From the NCBI GenBank assembly GCA_021810985.1, contig JAJZQA010000017.1, forward strand, positions 1 to 15,703: a DNA stretch of 15,703 nucleotides, in the 5' to 3' direction. Shown one piece after another: positions 1 to 7,010 of this stretch (positions within the stretch are counted from its first letter, which is position 1; each line of letters opens with the position of its first letter). The position numbers and the translations under genes are program-made. The notes under the pieces are model-generated. The model was not told where the DNA came from and did no database searches. It saw only the letters and a program-made list of their open reading frames with translations. The DNA comes from Deltaproteobacteria bacterium (lineage in GTDB: Bacteria > Desulfobacterota > Desulfuromonadia > Geobacterales > Geobacteraceae).

Positions 1-1299
1 ACCGACGTCGTTACAATTTTCGGCAAAACCTGGGATTTCCAGGTGCATGAAGCGCTGCGCATCACTTTGGAAGAAAATCTGGAATTGATTTTCGACTCGC
101 TCGAGTACCTGAAGGGCTACGTTCCTGAGGTGTTCTACGATGCCGAGCATTTTTTCGACGGTTTCAAGGCAAATCCCGAGTACGCGCTAAAGACCCTGAA
201 GGCCGCAGAAGATGCCAAAGTGGATTGTATCGTGCTCTGTGATACCAACGGCGGTTCATTGCCCTTTGAAATTTCCGAAATTGTCGATCAGGTGCGACAG
301 AGCATAAAGACGCCTCTCGGCATTCATGCCCACAATGATGCGGAATGTGCCGTGGCAAACTCACTCACCGCGGTTCAGCGTGGAATCGTTCAGGTCCAGG
401 GCACGATCAATGGTTTTGGTGAACGCTGTGGAAATGCCAACCTTTGTTCAATCGTGCCTGCCTTGATGCTGAAGATGAAGCACTCCTGCATTTCTGACGA
501 GCAGTTAAGGAGAATTTCCGAGCTTTCACGTTTTGTTTATGAGCTTTCGAACATCTCGCCCAATAAGCATCAGCCGTATGTCGGTAAGTCTGCATTTGCC
601 CACAAAGGTGGTGTACATGTCAGTGCAATTCAGCGGCATCCCGAGACCTATGAACATATCCGCCCCGGACTTGTCGGCAATTCTACGCGAGTTCTCATTT
701 CGGATCTCTCGGGGCGCTCGAATGTGCTTGCCAAAGCTGAGGAATTTAATATCAATCTTGACAGTAAAGATCCGCTGACAATGGAGATTCTTGATAACAT
801 AAAGGATCTGGAAAACCGCGGCTACCAGTTCGAGGGTGCTGAAGCTTCTTTTGAGCTCCTTATGAAACGCGCCTTGGGAACACACCGGAAATTCTTCTCT
901 TTGATCGGCTTCCGGGTCATCGATGAAAAACGCCATGAAGACCATCAGCCGATTTCCGAAGCCACCGTCATGGTCAAGGTGGGCGGCAAAATCGAGCATA
1001 CAGCCGCTGAAGGCAGTGGCCCGGTAAATGCTTTGGATAATGCCCTGAGAAAAGCCTTGGAGAAGTTCTATCCGAAATTGAAGGAAGTTAAACTCCATGA
1101 CTATAAGGTCAGAGTTCTTCCCGCTGGTCAGGGTACGGCCTCGGCCATCAGGGTGTTAATTGAATCGGGAGATCGAGAAAGCCGGTGGGGTACGGTCGGG
1201 GTTTCGGAAAACATCATTGAAGCTTCGTATCAGGCCCTTATCGATAGTATTGAATATAAGCTGGATAAATGCGGGGAGGGGGAGTCTCCAAGGAAATGA
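1..1299 (+). CDS. cimA: Citramalate synthase CimA, 5'-truncated by the window edge
   Basis: The frame is open from the first base, so the GTG at 43 is internal and the true start lies outside the window. The 432 visible residues make up most of a protein whose family is usually about 520-530 long. CimA condenses acetyl-CoA with pyruvate to (R)-citramalate in the cytoplasm, giving a threonine-independent route to 2-oxobutyrate and isoleucine. Seen: the HMGL/isopropylmalate-synthase barrel, with the segment CDTNGG, the metal-binding motif GIHAHND at visible residues about 107-113, and the glycine-rich motif GFGERCGNA. A C-terminal LeuA-type allosteric dimer domain follows from about residue 315 (AEGSGPVNALDNALRKALE). 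Together these fit the CimA/LeuA-like branch better than homocitrate synthase. 2-Isopropylmalate synthase is the main alternative; the RCGNANLCSIVP segment and the C-terminal domain recall the CimA subfamily. The stop overlaps the next gene's ATG, so the two are probably co-transcribed. Confidence 0.9.
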   Translation, partial: TDVVTIFGKTWDFQVHEALRITLEENLELIFDSLEYLKGYVPEVFYDAEHFFDGFKANPEYALKTLKAAEDAKVDCIVLCDTNGGSLPFEISEIVDQVRQSIKTPLGIHAHNDAECAVANSLTAVQRGIVQVQGTINGFGERCGNANLCSIVPALMLKMKHSCISDEQLRRISELSRFVYELSNISPNKHQPYVGKSAFAHKGGVHVSAIQRHPETYEHIRPGLVGNSTRVLISDLSGRSNVLAKAEEFNINLDSKDPLTMEILDNIKDLENRGYQFEGAEASFELLMKRALGTHRKFFSLIGFRVIDEKRHEDHQPISEATVMVKVGGKIEHTAAEGSGPVNALDNALRKALEKFYPKLKEVKLHDYKVRVLPAGQGTASAIRVLIESGDRESRWGTVGVSENIIEASYQALIDSIEYKLDKCGEGESPRK

Positions 1300-1892
1300 A
1301 CGAGCATCCAAGGAGGTTTGTCCTCTGGTTGCTGATGTTGGCGGTATCTGTTCTCCTCTTTATACAAGGGCACCCTGTCTCACACACGAGAGATAAGGTG
1401 CCCTTTTTGCCTGAAAGGAGTGCCGTGCCGGGTGGCAGAACGATCCGTCTGCAGGGAAACTGCGTAAAACCAGGTGTTTATCAGTTTGATAGTCCTGTGT
1501 CTCTGGGCACCGTCATTAATATGACGGTGCCCTTTTTGCGAGGATTTTCTTGGGACCAAGGTTTGCCCAAATTGATACTTTCAACCGGTGATGTGGTTTC
1601 TGTAACGTGTGCCGATGGTGAACTTGTTGAAATAACAAGGGATAGTGTGTGTGCTATGGAGAAAATGATCCTTGGCATCCCCCTGGATACCAATAGTCTT
1701 ACCGCTGCGGAATGGGAACTGCTTCCTCGGATTGGTCCGGCCTTGGCAAGGAGGATAGTTTTGGACCGTCAAGAAAATGGCGATTTTCGGTCGGTCCGTG
1801 ATCTCGAAAGGGTTCCGGGGATTGGTCCTGCTACGGTGAGACAATTGAAAGGTTATTTGTCCGCGTTGTATTCTCTTGAAATAGCGGAATAA
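1296..1892 (+). CDS. ComEA-like helix-hairpin-helix DNA-binding protein, membrane-anchored
   Basis: A protein of 198 residues. I chose ATG 1296 because it gives the ATGA overlap with the cimA stop typical of coupled genes; an in-frame ATG at 1269 would add nine residues. Residues about 8-24 form one hydrophobic membrane segment or uncleaved signal. Residues about 49-115 contain a stretch (NCVKPGVYQF) resembling the SLBB-like domain of ComEA proteins. The C-terminus carries two helix-hairpin-helix motifs, LPRIGPALARRI (143-154) and VPGIGPATVRQL (173-184), the classic ComEA DNA-binding unit. ComEA family members bind double-stranded DNA outside the inner membrane during uptake, but many bacteria keep such proteins without known competence, so the role here is inferred. 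Odd feature: two terminator-like hairpins sharing a 14-base repeat lie inside the coding sequence (1366-1408 and 1505-1537). Confidence 0.8.
   Translation: MNEHPRRFVLWLLMLAVSVLLFIQGHPVSHTRDKVPFLPERSAVPGGRTIRLQGNCVKPGVYQFDSPVSLGTVINMTVPFLRGFSWDQGLPKLILSTGDVVSVTCADGELVEITRDSVCAMEKMILGIPLDTNSLTAAEWELLPRIGPALARRIVLDRQENGDFRSVRDLERVPGIGPATVRQLKGYLSALYSLEIAE
1366..1408 (+). terminator. Terminator-like hairpin inside the comEA-like gene (first)
   Basis: The arms AAGGGCACC (1366-1374) and GGTGCCCTT (1397-1405) are a perfect 9-base inverted repeat. An inner 4-base stem, TCTC (1378-1381) with GAGA (1388-1391), is also possible. The right arm runs into five T residues (1404-1408). It has the form of a weak intrinsic terminator but lies within translated sequence, so whether it acts is unknown. 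Confidence 0.4.
1505..1537 (+). terminator. Terminator-like hairpin inside the comEA-like gene (second)
   Basis: GGGCACCGTCAT (1505-1516) pairs perfectly with ATGACGGTGCCC (1521-1532) across the 4-base loop TAAT, and five T residues follow (1533-1537). By shape this is the best intrinsic-terminator candidate in the window. It lies in the middle of the comEA-like reading frame, where coupled translation would be expected to mask it. Confidence 0.5.
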
Positions 1893-2009
1893 AACGGCAT
1901 TTTGCCGCACAAAGGAGATAAGTGAGGTCCGAAATGTCAACCTTGGCACGCATGATGAATAATAATTGGTACCTGTTATTCTTTCTCACTTTTTTAAGGA
2001 GGGTTCACC

Positions 2010-2165
2010 ATGCAATGTCCAAAATGCAAAGGCCTTATGTACTCCGAGAAGTATTATGATTATGTTCGATCATATTATGCCTGGAAATGCACAGGGTGTG
2101 GGGAACTGCTGGATCCGACAATTCTATCCAACAGGGCAAGAAGGAATAATTTCCTGATTGGTTAG
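2010..2165 (+). CDS. Small zinc-ribbon protein, 51 residues
   Basis: A short reading frame with a strong ribosome binding site, AAGGAGGG at 1996-2003, six bases before ATG 2010. The product starts MQCPKCKGLMYSEKYYD and continues with WKCTGCGELLDP. The four cysteines (residues 3, 6, 27 and 30) form CPxC and CxxC knuckles about 20 residues apart, as in rubredoxin-like zinc ribbons. The tail is basic (SNRARRN). From memory, similar small proteins with a C-P-K-C start, a Y-D segment, W-x-C-x-x-C-G-E and an N-R tail are common as unnamed single-domain proteins in Desulfobacterota. Function is unknown; zinc binding is inferred from the cysteines. It lies 117 bases after the comEA-like gene and could be the last gene of that unit. 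Confidence 0.8.
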   Translation: MQCPKCKGLMYSEKYYDYVRSYYAWKCTGCGELLDPTILSNRARRNNFLIG

Positions 2166-2663
2166 GGTTTCTCTCCCCAAGAGACTCGCCGGAGAGAAGT
2201 AATAATAGCCTCATTGTGAGTAATTGCATGAAGCGGATGCCTTTGGGTTTAATCGTAACGATTGCCCGGTTTGTTATGCCCCATACGGCACATAACAAGG
2301 TATCCGCTTTGCTTATATCTCGTATCCCTCCTGCTGAAATCTTTTTCTCGACCCATCCGTAGCGTAGAAACTCTCGGAAAAATATCCTGCTAGACTTTTT
2401 AAGATTCTATTTGTGGAGATAATTCAGCTGATTGTTTAGTCATAATTGAGGCTTTAATGCGCTGTGCTTAGCTGCAATGGGAATGCTTCTACCACAGCTG
2501 GATAATTAAATCGGTAAGAAGAGAGTTTATCAGAGACGTGCCATTTGGCCTTCGTGCTGGATTTCGGCGTGAATTCAGCCATGCATTCTTTGTGAAGTCC
2601 TGCTATAGTATGGCTTGCAGAGTGCTTCGGTACATCAGACCATGCTTTTTCACGGAGTATGTA
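2166..2663. other. Non-coding stretch before the DUF2156 gene
   Basis: I see no convincing gene in these roughly 500 bases. A 7-base inverted repeat, TCTCTCC (2170-2176) with GGAGAGA (2191-2197), follows the zinc-ribbon stop but lacks a T tract, so it is at best a weak terminator. The structured element at 2231-2309 is listed separately. The 3' part from about 2380 is AT-rich and probably holds the promoter of the next gene, but no box pair stands out. The reading frame of the DUF2156 gene stays open upstream to a GTG at 2538, so part of this stretch could be coding if that start were used. Confidence 0.5.
2231..2309. repeat. Potential three-way-junction RNA or DNA fold (imperfect terminal inverted repeat)
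   Basis: The outer arms AAGCGGATGCC (2231-2241) and GGTATCCGCTT (2299-2309) pair over 11 bases with one G-U. They enclose two more hairpins. The first has AATCG (2251-2255) and CGATT (2259-2263) around loop TAA, extended by GGG (2245-2247) with CCC (2265-2267). The second has TTGTTATG (2271-2278) and CATAACAA (2291-2298). The third strand joins the outer stem with no gap. The fold is nearly strand-symmetric, so it could be a small RNA, a regulatory structure or a small palindromic repeat. It has no CCA end, T-loop or anticodon arm, so it is not a tRNA. Confidence 0.45.
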
Positions 2664-3551
2664 ATGGGAATTCCTGACTATCCCTCCTCAAGACCGATTG
2701 AACTTTACGATAAGCCCCGCTTTGACTCGCTTTTTCTACAATTGCAGCCTCGCATCTCCGAATTGACCTTTGCAAATCTCTATCTTTTTCGTCACGCACA
2801 CCTCTATCGACTGACTCAGATCGGTACTTCCCTGGTGGTTTTCGGCTGTGGATATTCCGGTGAGGAGTACTTCCTTCCGCCTTTGGGTGGGGATGTCAGT
2901 AACGCGTTGAATTTCCTCTTTTCAAAAGGGCATGTTTTGTACGGAGCTGATGACGAGTTTCGGGCTGCATATCTTCAGGGACCCGAATTTGATTCAATCG
3001 AGGACCGCGATGCCTTTGACTATGTATACCTCAGGAATGACCTTGCGACCCTCTCGGGGAATCGTTATCACAAGAAAAAAAATCGTGTGAATTATTTTGC
3101 GAGTCGTCATTCCTTTGCTGTCGACAGGTATTCGGCTGGCTACCGCGAGGAAACGCTTGCGCTTCTCGAAGAATGGCGGCGGATTCGCGTAGGTCCTGAA
3201 AACCGATCACTTGAATTGGAGGTGACGGCTGCTGCCGAGGGTTTGGAAAAAGCGGAGCAATTGGGGCTTGAGGGAGTGGTCGTACTTGTTGAAGGTCGTG
3301 TGAAGGCCTACGTACTTGGTGAACGGATGAATGCCAGAACATCGGTCTGTCACTTCGAGAAAGCAGACCCTTTTCTAGATGGGCTCTACCAGGTTGTCGA
3401 TCAGGAGTTTAATCGCCGGTGTTTTGTCGATTGCGAGTTTGTGAATAGAGAGCAGGATCTTGGTGAACCTTCGCTCCGAAAATCGAAGCTTTCCTATCAG
3501 CCGATCGAGTTAGTAAAGAAATATCGATTCTGGAAATCAACGCAAAAGTAG
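2664..3551 (+). CDS. DUF2156 / LPG-synthase C-terminal domain protein (GNAT-like acyltransferase fold)
   Basis: A protein of 295 residues from ATG 2664, which has GGAG (2654-2657) six bases upstream. The frame continues to a GTG at 2538, but the extra 42 residues look unlike the family start. Seen: FANLYLFRHAH near residue 37, then the stretch YVYLRNDLATLSGNRYHKKK (121-140), a feature of DUF2156 proteins, and HFEKADPFLDGLYQVVDQEF (230-249) and NREQDLGEPSLRKSKLSYQP (261-280), which match the C-terminal signature. The family has tandem GNAT-like folds and is related to the catalytic domain of phosphatidylglycerol lysyltransferase (MprF), which transfers aminoacyl groups from tRNA to lipid. This protein has no membrane segments, so it is not MprF itself, and its substrate is unknown. 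It converges with the yjbQ-like gene, with stop codons 8 bases apart. Confidence 0.85.
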   Translation: MGIPDYPSSRPIELYDKPRFDSLFLQLQPRISELTFANLYLFRHAHLYRLTQIGTSLVVFGCGYSGEEYFLPPLGGDVSNALNFLFSKGHVLYGADDEFRAAYLQGPEFDSIEDRDAFDYVYLRNDLATLSGNRYHKKKNRVNYFASRHSFAVDRYSAGYREETLALLEEWRRIRVGPENRSLELEVTAAAEGLEKAEQLGLEGVVVLVEGRVKAYVLGERMNARTSVCHFEKADPFLDGLYQVVDQEFNRRCFVDCEFVNREQDLGEPSLRKSKLSYQPIELVKKYRFWKSTQK

Positions 3552-3559
3552 TAGCTGTG

Positions 3560-3976
3560 CTATTCGCCGATTATTTTTACCAGAACCCGTTTCTTTCGTT
3601 TTCCGTCAAAATCACCGTAAAATAGTTGCTCCCAAGGGCCCAGGTCGAGATCGTAATCGGTAATCGCAACTACCACTTCCCGGCCCATTATCGTTCTTTT
3701 CAGGTGTGCGTCGGCATTATCTTCACACCCATTGTGGTGGTATTGCGAGTAGGGTCTTTCCGGGGCCAGCATTTCAAGCCATTCTTCGAAATCAAGGTGC
3801 AAACCGGGTTCGTCGTCATTGATGAAAACACTTGAGGTAATATGCATGGCATTGCAAAGGAGCAGACCTTCCTTGATGCCGCTATCCAACAAACATTCAC
3901 GGATCTGAGGCGTAATATTTATAAAATCCCTTCTTTTGTTGATTTCGAACCAGAGTTCCTTTCTATAGTGTTTCAT
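3560..3976 (-). CDS. yjbQ: YjbQ / UPF0047 family protein
   Basis: A protein of 138 residues, the normal family length. ATG 3974-3976 (minus strand) has a GGAGG-type ribosome binding site within the 25-base gap after the upstream gene. Seen: CNAMHITSSVFINDDEPGL (about 41-59), YSQYHHNGCEDNADAHLKR (about 76-94) and the ending LGPWEQLFYGDFDGKRKKR. The conserved histidines and acidic residues of these blocks define UPF0047. E. coli YjbQ has low thiamine-phosphate synthase activity in vitro and database models name the family accordingly, but the physiological role is not settled. The gene is probably co-transcribed with the phosphatase just upstream (4002-4670). Confidence 0.88.
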   Translation of the reverse strand: MKHYRKELWFEINKRRDFINITPQIRECLLDSGIKEGLLLCNAMHITSSVFINDDEPGLHLDFEEWLEMLAPERPYSQYHHNGCEDNADAHLKRTIMGREVVVAITDYDLDLGPWEQLFYGDFDGKRKKRVLVKIIGE

Positions 3977-4001
3977 GTAAACGGCCTCCTGCTGTCATGA
4001 G

Positions 4002-4670
4002 TCAATCGATGTTTTTCTGGAAATAAAGTGAGTGTGTGTCCAGGTCCAGCGCAGTCAAGGTTCCAAGTTCTGCTGTTGTTGCGTAAACACAGCCATTATC
4101 GAGCGGGATCAGGCCGGATGAAAAAGATTGTTTGATGGTTTCTCTGGAAACCGGGGTATGACCGGTAATCACTTTCTTGTGTCCGATCAGTTCGCTATGA
4201 ATCTCCCGGCTTCGCGTCCAAAGCATCCCTTCCTTGTCGCTGAATGGATCTTCTTTCTGGAAGTTCAGGCCGGCGTGGACCAGAATGTAATCATCCAATT
4301 CAAGGTAGAAGGGCAGTTCATTGAAGAATTTGCGATATGTCAGGGGTATTTCACAGGGATCCTCAACGCCAAAGCTATCAAGGGTGGCTCTACCGCCGTT
4401 TAATATCCAGACTCGAAGATAATCAATGTTGCCGCAGGCTCTCAGCAGCAAATCATCGTGATTGCCACGAATGGGATACACGGGAAAGCCTGCGCTTTGC
4501 AGTCCGAAAATCTGGTCGATAACCTCTTTGCTTCTCGGACCACGATCAGCATAGTCACCAAGGAGGTAGAGTATGTCAGACGAATGAATCTTCAGGACAT
4601 CATGCAAAAGAGCACTAAATGTAGATGCGCAGCCATGGATATCAGGTATAACGAAACGCCGGGTTCTCAT
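4002..4670 (-). CDS. PPP-type metallophosphoesterase (Ser/Thr phosphatase or Ap4A hydrolase-like)
   Basis: A protein of 222 residues with the full calcineurin-like metal-site signature: DIHG (residues 10-13), GDYADRGP (38-45), GNHDD (69-73), VHAG (131-134) and GHTP (170-173), with LDNGCVY (190-196) near the end. This order is that of the PPP family, which contains bacterial PrpA/PrpE-type protein phosphatases and symmetrical Ap4A hydrolases. The length and the GHTP...LDNGC ending fit the small bacterial Ser/Thr phosphatase group, but the substrate cannot be read from sequence. The protein would be cytoplasmic, since no signal peptide is seen. The start at 4668-4670 has only a weak ribosome binding site. 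It is transcribed away from the efflux cluster and is followed 25 bases later by the yjbQ-like gene. Confidence 0.87.
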   Translation of the reverse strand: MRTRRFVIPDIHGCASTFSALLHDVLKIHSSDILYLLGDYADRGPRSKEVIDQIFGLQSAGFPVYPIRGNHDDLLLRACGNIDYLRVWILNGGRATLDSFGVEDPCEIPLTYRKFFNELPFYLELDDYILVHAGLNFQKEDPFSDKEGMLWTRSREIHSELIGHKKVITGHTPVSRETIKQSFSSGLIPLDNGCVYATTAELGTLTALDLDTHSLYFQKNID

Positions 4671-5084
4671 AAAGGCATATTCTTGTCCGACATCGGTTCT
4701 TGACCTTGGGCATTGAAATTTAAATTACTCTTTGTCTGTACAGTAACCTAAATCGTCTTCTTTGAAAAGAATGTAAACATAATAAACGAGAAAGCCTGGA
4801 GAGGGACCTTCTAGCTTACCTTTGGGTCAGCCCTGCACAGTGGTTGGTGAATTTTTTTTATGTCACCTGTCTGAAGCTGTAGCCCAAGTTGCCATCGTCA
4901 ACCATAATCAGCATGGGACGATAGTAGTAAAGTCTGAGCCGGCATTTTGACCTTGACAATAATGCCAGGTAGTGAACAATTACCGAAATTTATAATTAGG
5001 AGCCTGTCGAACTTAGGAAATCGAAGCGAAAATTTTGCGACAGATTTACTCTGAGGACGATAGGGTCCTGGCAGGGATACCCAC
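4671..5084. promoter_or_regulatory. Divergent intergenic region between the phosphatase and the efflux cluster
   Basis: These 414 bases hold no convincing gene. Potential control elements are a perfect palindrome AATTTAAATT (4717-4726), CTGTACAG (4736-4743), and a hairpin with ATCGTC (4894-4899), CCAT (4902-4905), ATGG (4913-4916) and GACGAT (4917-4922). In the efflux leader, CTGTCG (5004-5009) can pair with CGACAG (5038-5043). None matches an operator I can name. The region should contain promoters for both directions. Confidence 0.5.
4953..4996 (+). promoter_or_regulatory. Candidate sigma-70 promoter of the efflux cluster
   Basis: A perfect -35 TTGACA lies at 4953-4958, with AACAAT (4975-4980) as a 4-of-6 match to -10 at a 16-base spacing. 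A perfect TATAAT lies at 4991-4996 but has no good -35 at the right distance. Either could start transcription about 80-100 bases before the first gene. The choice is not decidable by eye. Confidence 0.3.
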
Positions 5085-6281
5085 ATGAAGAAACTACTCC
5101 TTATTATCGCGATCTCGCTCTCTGTCCTTGCTGTGGCCGGGTACTTTCTCTTCATGAAAAAAACACCCCCAGCTTTTAAAATCGCCAAAGTTCAGCGCGG
5201 TTCGGTCGTGGCTATGGTGTCAGCAACCGGCACTCTTAATGCGGTCACTACCGTTCAGGTTGGTACCCAGGTGTCAGGGACGATTCAAAAGCTTTTTGTC
5301 GATTACAATTCACAAGTTACCAAGGGCCAGATTATTGCGCAGATTGATCCCGCCATCTTTGCCTCCCAATTGGAGCAGGGGCAGGGTAATCACCAAAGTG
5401 CTCTAGCTAACCTGGCAAAACTGAAGGCTGCCGCTCTCGATGCCTCGAGAACTCTTGCGAGGAACAGGCAGTTGGTGAAAGAAGGAATTGTTTCCCAGGG
5501 AGATTTTGATACCGCGGAAACGAGATACCAGGAAGCCCTAGCCGCGGTCAGGGCAGCAGAGGGTACTGTTCTGCAAAGCCGTGGTTCGTTCCGGCAGGCG
5601 CAGACTAATCTGTGCAACGCGACGATTCGGTCTCCCGTTGATGGAGTTGTCATCTCGAGAAATGTTGATGTGGGACAAACCGTTGCTGCATCGTTCCAAA
5701 CACCGACACTATTTACCATCGCTCAGGATCTCACCAAGATGCAGATCAATACGAGTGTCGATGAGGCAGATATCGGCAAGGTTCAGGTAGGTCAGCCCGC
5801 TTTCTTTACCGTGGATGCCTATCCGGAAATACAATTCAAAGGCTTGGTTTCACAAGTCAGAATAGCGCCGGTAATTACCCAGAATGTGGTAACCTATGAC
5901 GTCGTTATCATTGTGGAAAATAAAGATCTGAAGCTTAAACCGGGGATGACCGCCAATGTCAGCATAGAGGTGATGAGGAAAGATGCCGTTTTGACAATCC
6001 CGAGTGCCGCCTTACGCTTCAAGTCAGAGGATGAGGGCGCGGCAACAAAACAGCGGTCCCCCGGCAGAAGTCTTTCGCCAGGGAAAAATCTTCCACAAAA
6101 GGTCTACCTGCTAAAAGAAGGAAAACCGGTAATGGTTCCGGTCCAGACCGGCATAAGCGATGATTCCCATGTGGAAATTGTGGCAGGAGATTTGCGTCCC
6201 GGCCAAGAGGTTATCGTTGAACAGGTTTTAGCCAAAAAGAAAACGGAGTCTCGCGGCGGAGCAATGGGACCGAGGTTTTAA
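5085..6281 (+). CDS. MacA-like periplasmic adaptor of an ABC-type tripartite efflux pump
   Basis: A protein of 398 residues. An N-terminal membrane anchor (about 4-23) is followed by the split biotinyl-lipoyl domain, whose halves are residues 58-88 (VSGTIQKLFVDYNSQVTKGQ) and 182-204 (RSPVDGVVISRNVDVGQTV). Between them lies a helical hairpin rich in Ala and Gln (about 90-178) that should contact the outer membrane channel. The segment TLFTIAQDLTKMQINTSVDE (208-227) opens the beta-barrel and resembles MacA and the adaptors of other ABC exporters more than AcrA. A polar linker about 313-337 is a local insertion. ATG 5085 has AGGGA (5073-5077) upstream. That ribosome binding site can be drawn into a small hairpin (5063-5082). 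It is the first gene of the efflux cluster, and its stop directly abuts the ATPase start. Confidence 0.88.
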   Translation: MKKLLLIIAISLSVLAVAGYFLFMKKTPPAFKIAKVQRGSVVAMVSATGTLNAVTTVQVGTQVSGTIQKLFVDYNSQVTKGQIIAQIDPAIFASQLEQGQGNHQSALANLAKLKAAALDASRTLARNRQLVKEGIVSQGDFDTAETRYQEALAAVRAAEGTVLQSRGSFRQAQTNLCNATIRSPVDGVVISRNVDVGQTVAASFQTPTLFTIAQDLTKMQINTSVDEADIGKVQVGQPAFFTVDAYPEIQFKGLVSQVRIAPVITQNVVTYDVVIIVENKDLKLKPGMTANVSIEVMRKDAVLTIPSAALRFKSEDEGAATKQRSPGRSLSPGKNLPQKVYLLKEGKPVMVPVQTGISDDSHVEIVAGDLRPGQEVIVEQVLAKKKTESRGGAMGPRF

Positions 6282-7010
6282 ATGGGAGAGATAATCGTCC
6301 GGGCAGATGATGTTTCCAAAGTTTACACCATGGGAGAACAACGGGTCGAAGCCCTGAAGGCTGTTTCTTTAGAGGTCGAGACTGGCGATTTTGTGGCAAT
6401 CATGGGCGCTTCAGGGAGCGGAAAGTCGACCTTCATGAACATACTGGGCTGCCTTGATACACCTACCTCCGGTAGCTACTGGTTACAGGGAGCAAACGTT
6501 CGCGGACTTCAGAAACGTGACTTGGCGGCAGTGCGAAACCAGAAAATAGGTTTTGTCTTTCAAGGTTTTAACCTGCTAGCCAGAACCACGGCATTGGAAA
6601 ACGTCGAACTGCCGCTCATTTATGGGAGGGTTCCCGCCGCTGCACGGAAAGAACGGTCCCTGGCTGCTCTTGCGCTGTTCGGCCTCTCTGATCGTGCCGG
6701 GCATACCGGCAACCAGCTCTCAGGCGGGCAACAGCAGAGGGTCGCAATTGCGCGCGCCTTGGTGAATGATCCGGCAATCATTTTGGCGGATGAACCCACG
6801 GGAAACCTGGATTCTATCACCAGCGTGGAAATCATGTCGATTTTTCAACGATTGAACAGGCAGGGCAGTACTATCATCATGGTTACCCATGAACCTGAAA
6901 TAGCTGCATTTACCAAACGTAATGTGGTCTTCCGCGATGGGCGCATTCTTTCAGACACCGTGGTTGTTGACCAATTGGATGCCGAACAGGCAGGGGGCGG
7001 AAGTGATTGA
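6282..7010 (+). CDS. MacB/LolD-type ABC transporter ATPase subunit
   Basis: A stand-alone nucleotide-binding protein of 242 residues. Seen: Walker A GASGSGKST (42-50), Q-loop glutamine in FVFQGFNLL (Q94), signature LSGGQQQ (146-152), Walker B IILADEPTGNLD (166-177) and switch histidine H203 in VTHEPE. The LAxEPTGNLD form and the N-terminal YTMGEQRVEALKAVSLE mark the MacB/LolD/FtsE group, whose members power mechanotransmission rather than transport through their own membrane domain. In E. coli MacB this domain is fused to the permease; here it is separate. ATG 6282 follows the adaptor's TAA with no gap, and the stop overlaps the permease start by 8 bases. Tight coupling of adaptor, ATPase and permease is therefore likely. 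Confidence 0.93.
   Translation: MGEIIVRADDVSKVYTMGEQRVEALKAVSLEVETGDFVAIMGASGSGKSTFMNILGCLDTPTSGSYWLQGANVRGLQKRDLAAVRNQKIGFVFQGFNLLARTTALENVELPLIYGRVPAAARKERSLAALALFGLSDRAGHTGNQLSGGQQQRVAIARALVNDPAIILADEPTGNLDSITSVEIMSIFQRLNRQGSTIIMVTHEPEIAAFTKRNVVFRDGRILSDTVVVDQLDAEQAGGGSD

Noticed and set aside
526..1098. A 190-codon minus-strand frame opposite cimA
   Set aside because: It lies wholly opposite a well-conserved gene and shows no protein-like motif; it is a shadow frame.
1895..1907. Hairpin CGGCA-TTT-TGCCG after the comEA-like stop, considered as a terminator
   Set aside because: There is no T tract on the plus strand. On the minus strand it is followed by T residues, but no minus-strand gene ends there.
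1934..2059. A 41-codon frame (MSTLARMMNNNW...) just before the zinc-ribbon gene
   Set aside because: It overlaps the well-supported zinc-ribbon start in another frame, its RBS is weak, and no motif is visible. A leader peptide cannot be excluded.
2231..2309. The structured element as a tRNA or integron attC site
   Set aside because: The outer stem resembles an acceptor stem, but there is no T-loop, anticodon arm or CCA. The GTTATG/ATAAC segments are in the wrong order and spacing for attC.
2228..2362. A 44-codon frame from ATG 2228 across the three-way-junction element
   Set aside because: It has no ribosome binding site and no recognisable motif, and the base pairing explains the sequence better than coding does.
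3552..3562. Stem TAGC-TGT-GCTA between convergent genes as a bidirectional terminator
   Set aside because: The stem is only 4 base pairs, too weak to call.
4736..4743. CTGTACAG as a LexA box
   Set aside because: It is shorter than the E. coli SOS box, which needs CTGT and ACAG separated by 8 bases, and no SOS gene is adjacent.
4898..5188. A 96-codon minus-strand frame across the start of the MacA-like gene
   Set aside because: It overlaps the adaptor start and signal region, has no recognisable domain, and lacks a convincing ribosome binding site.
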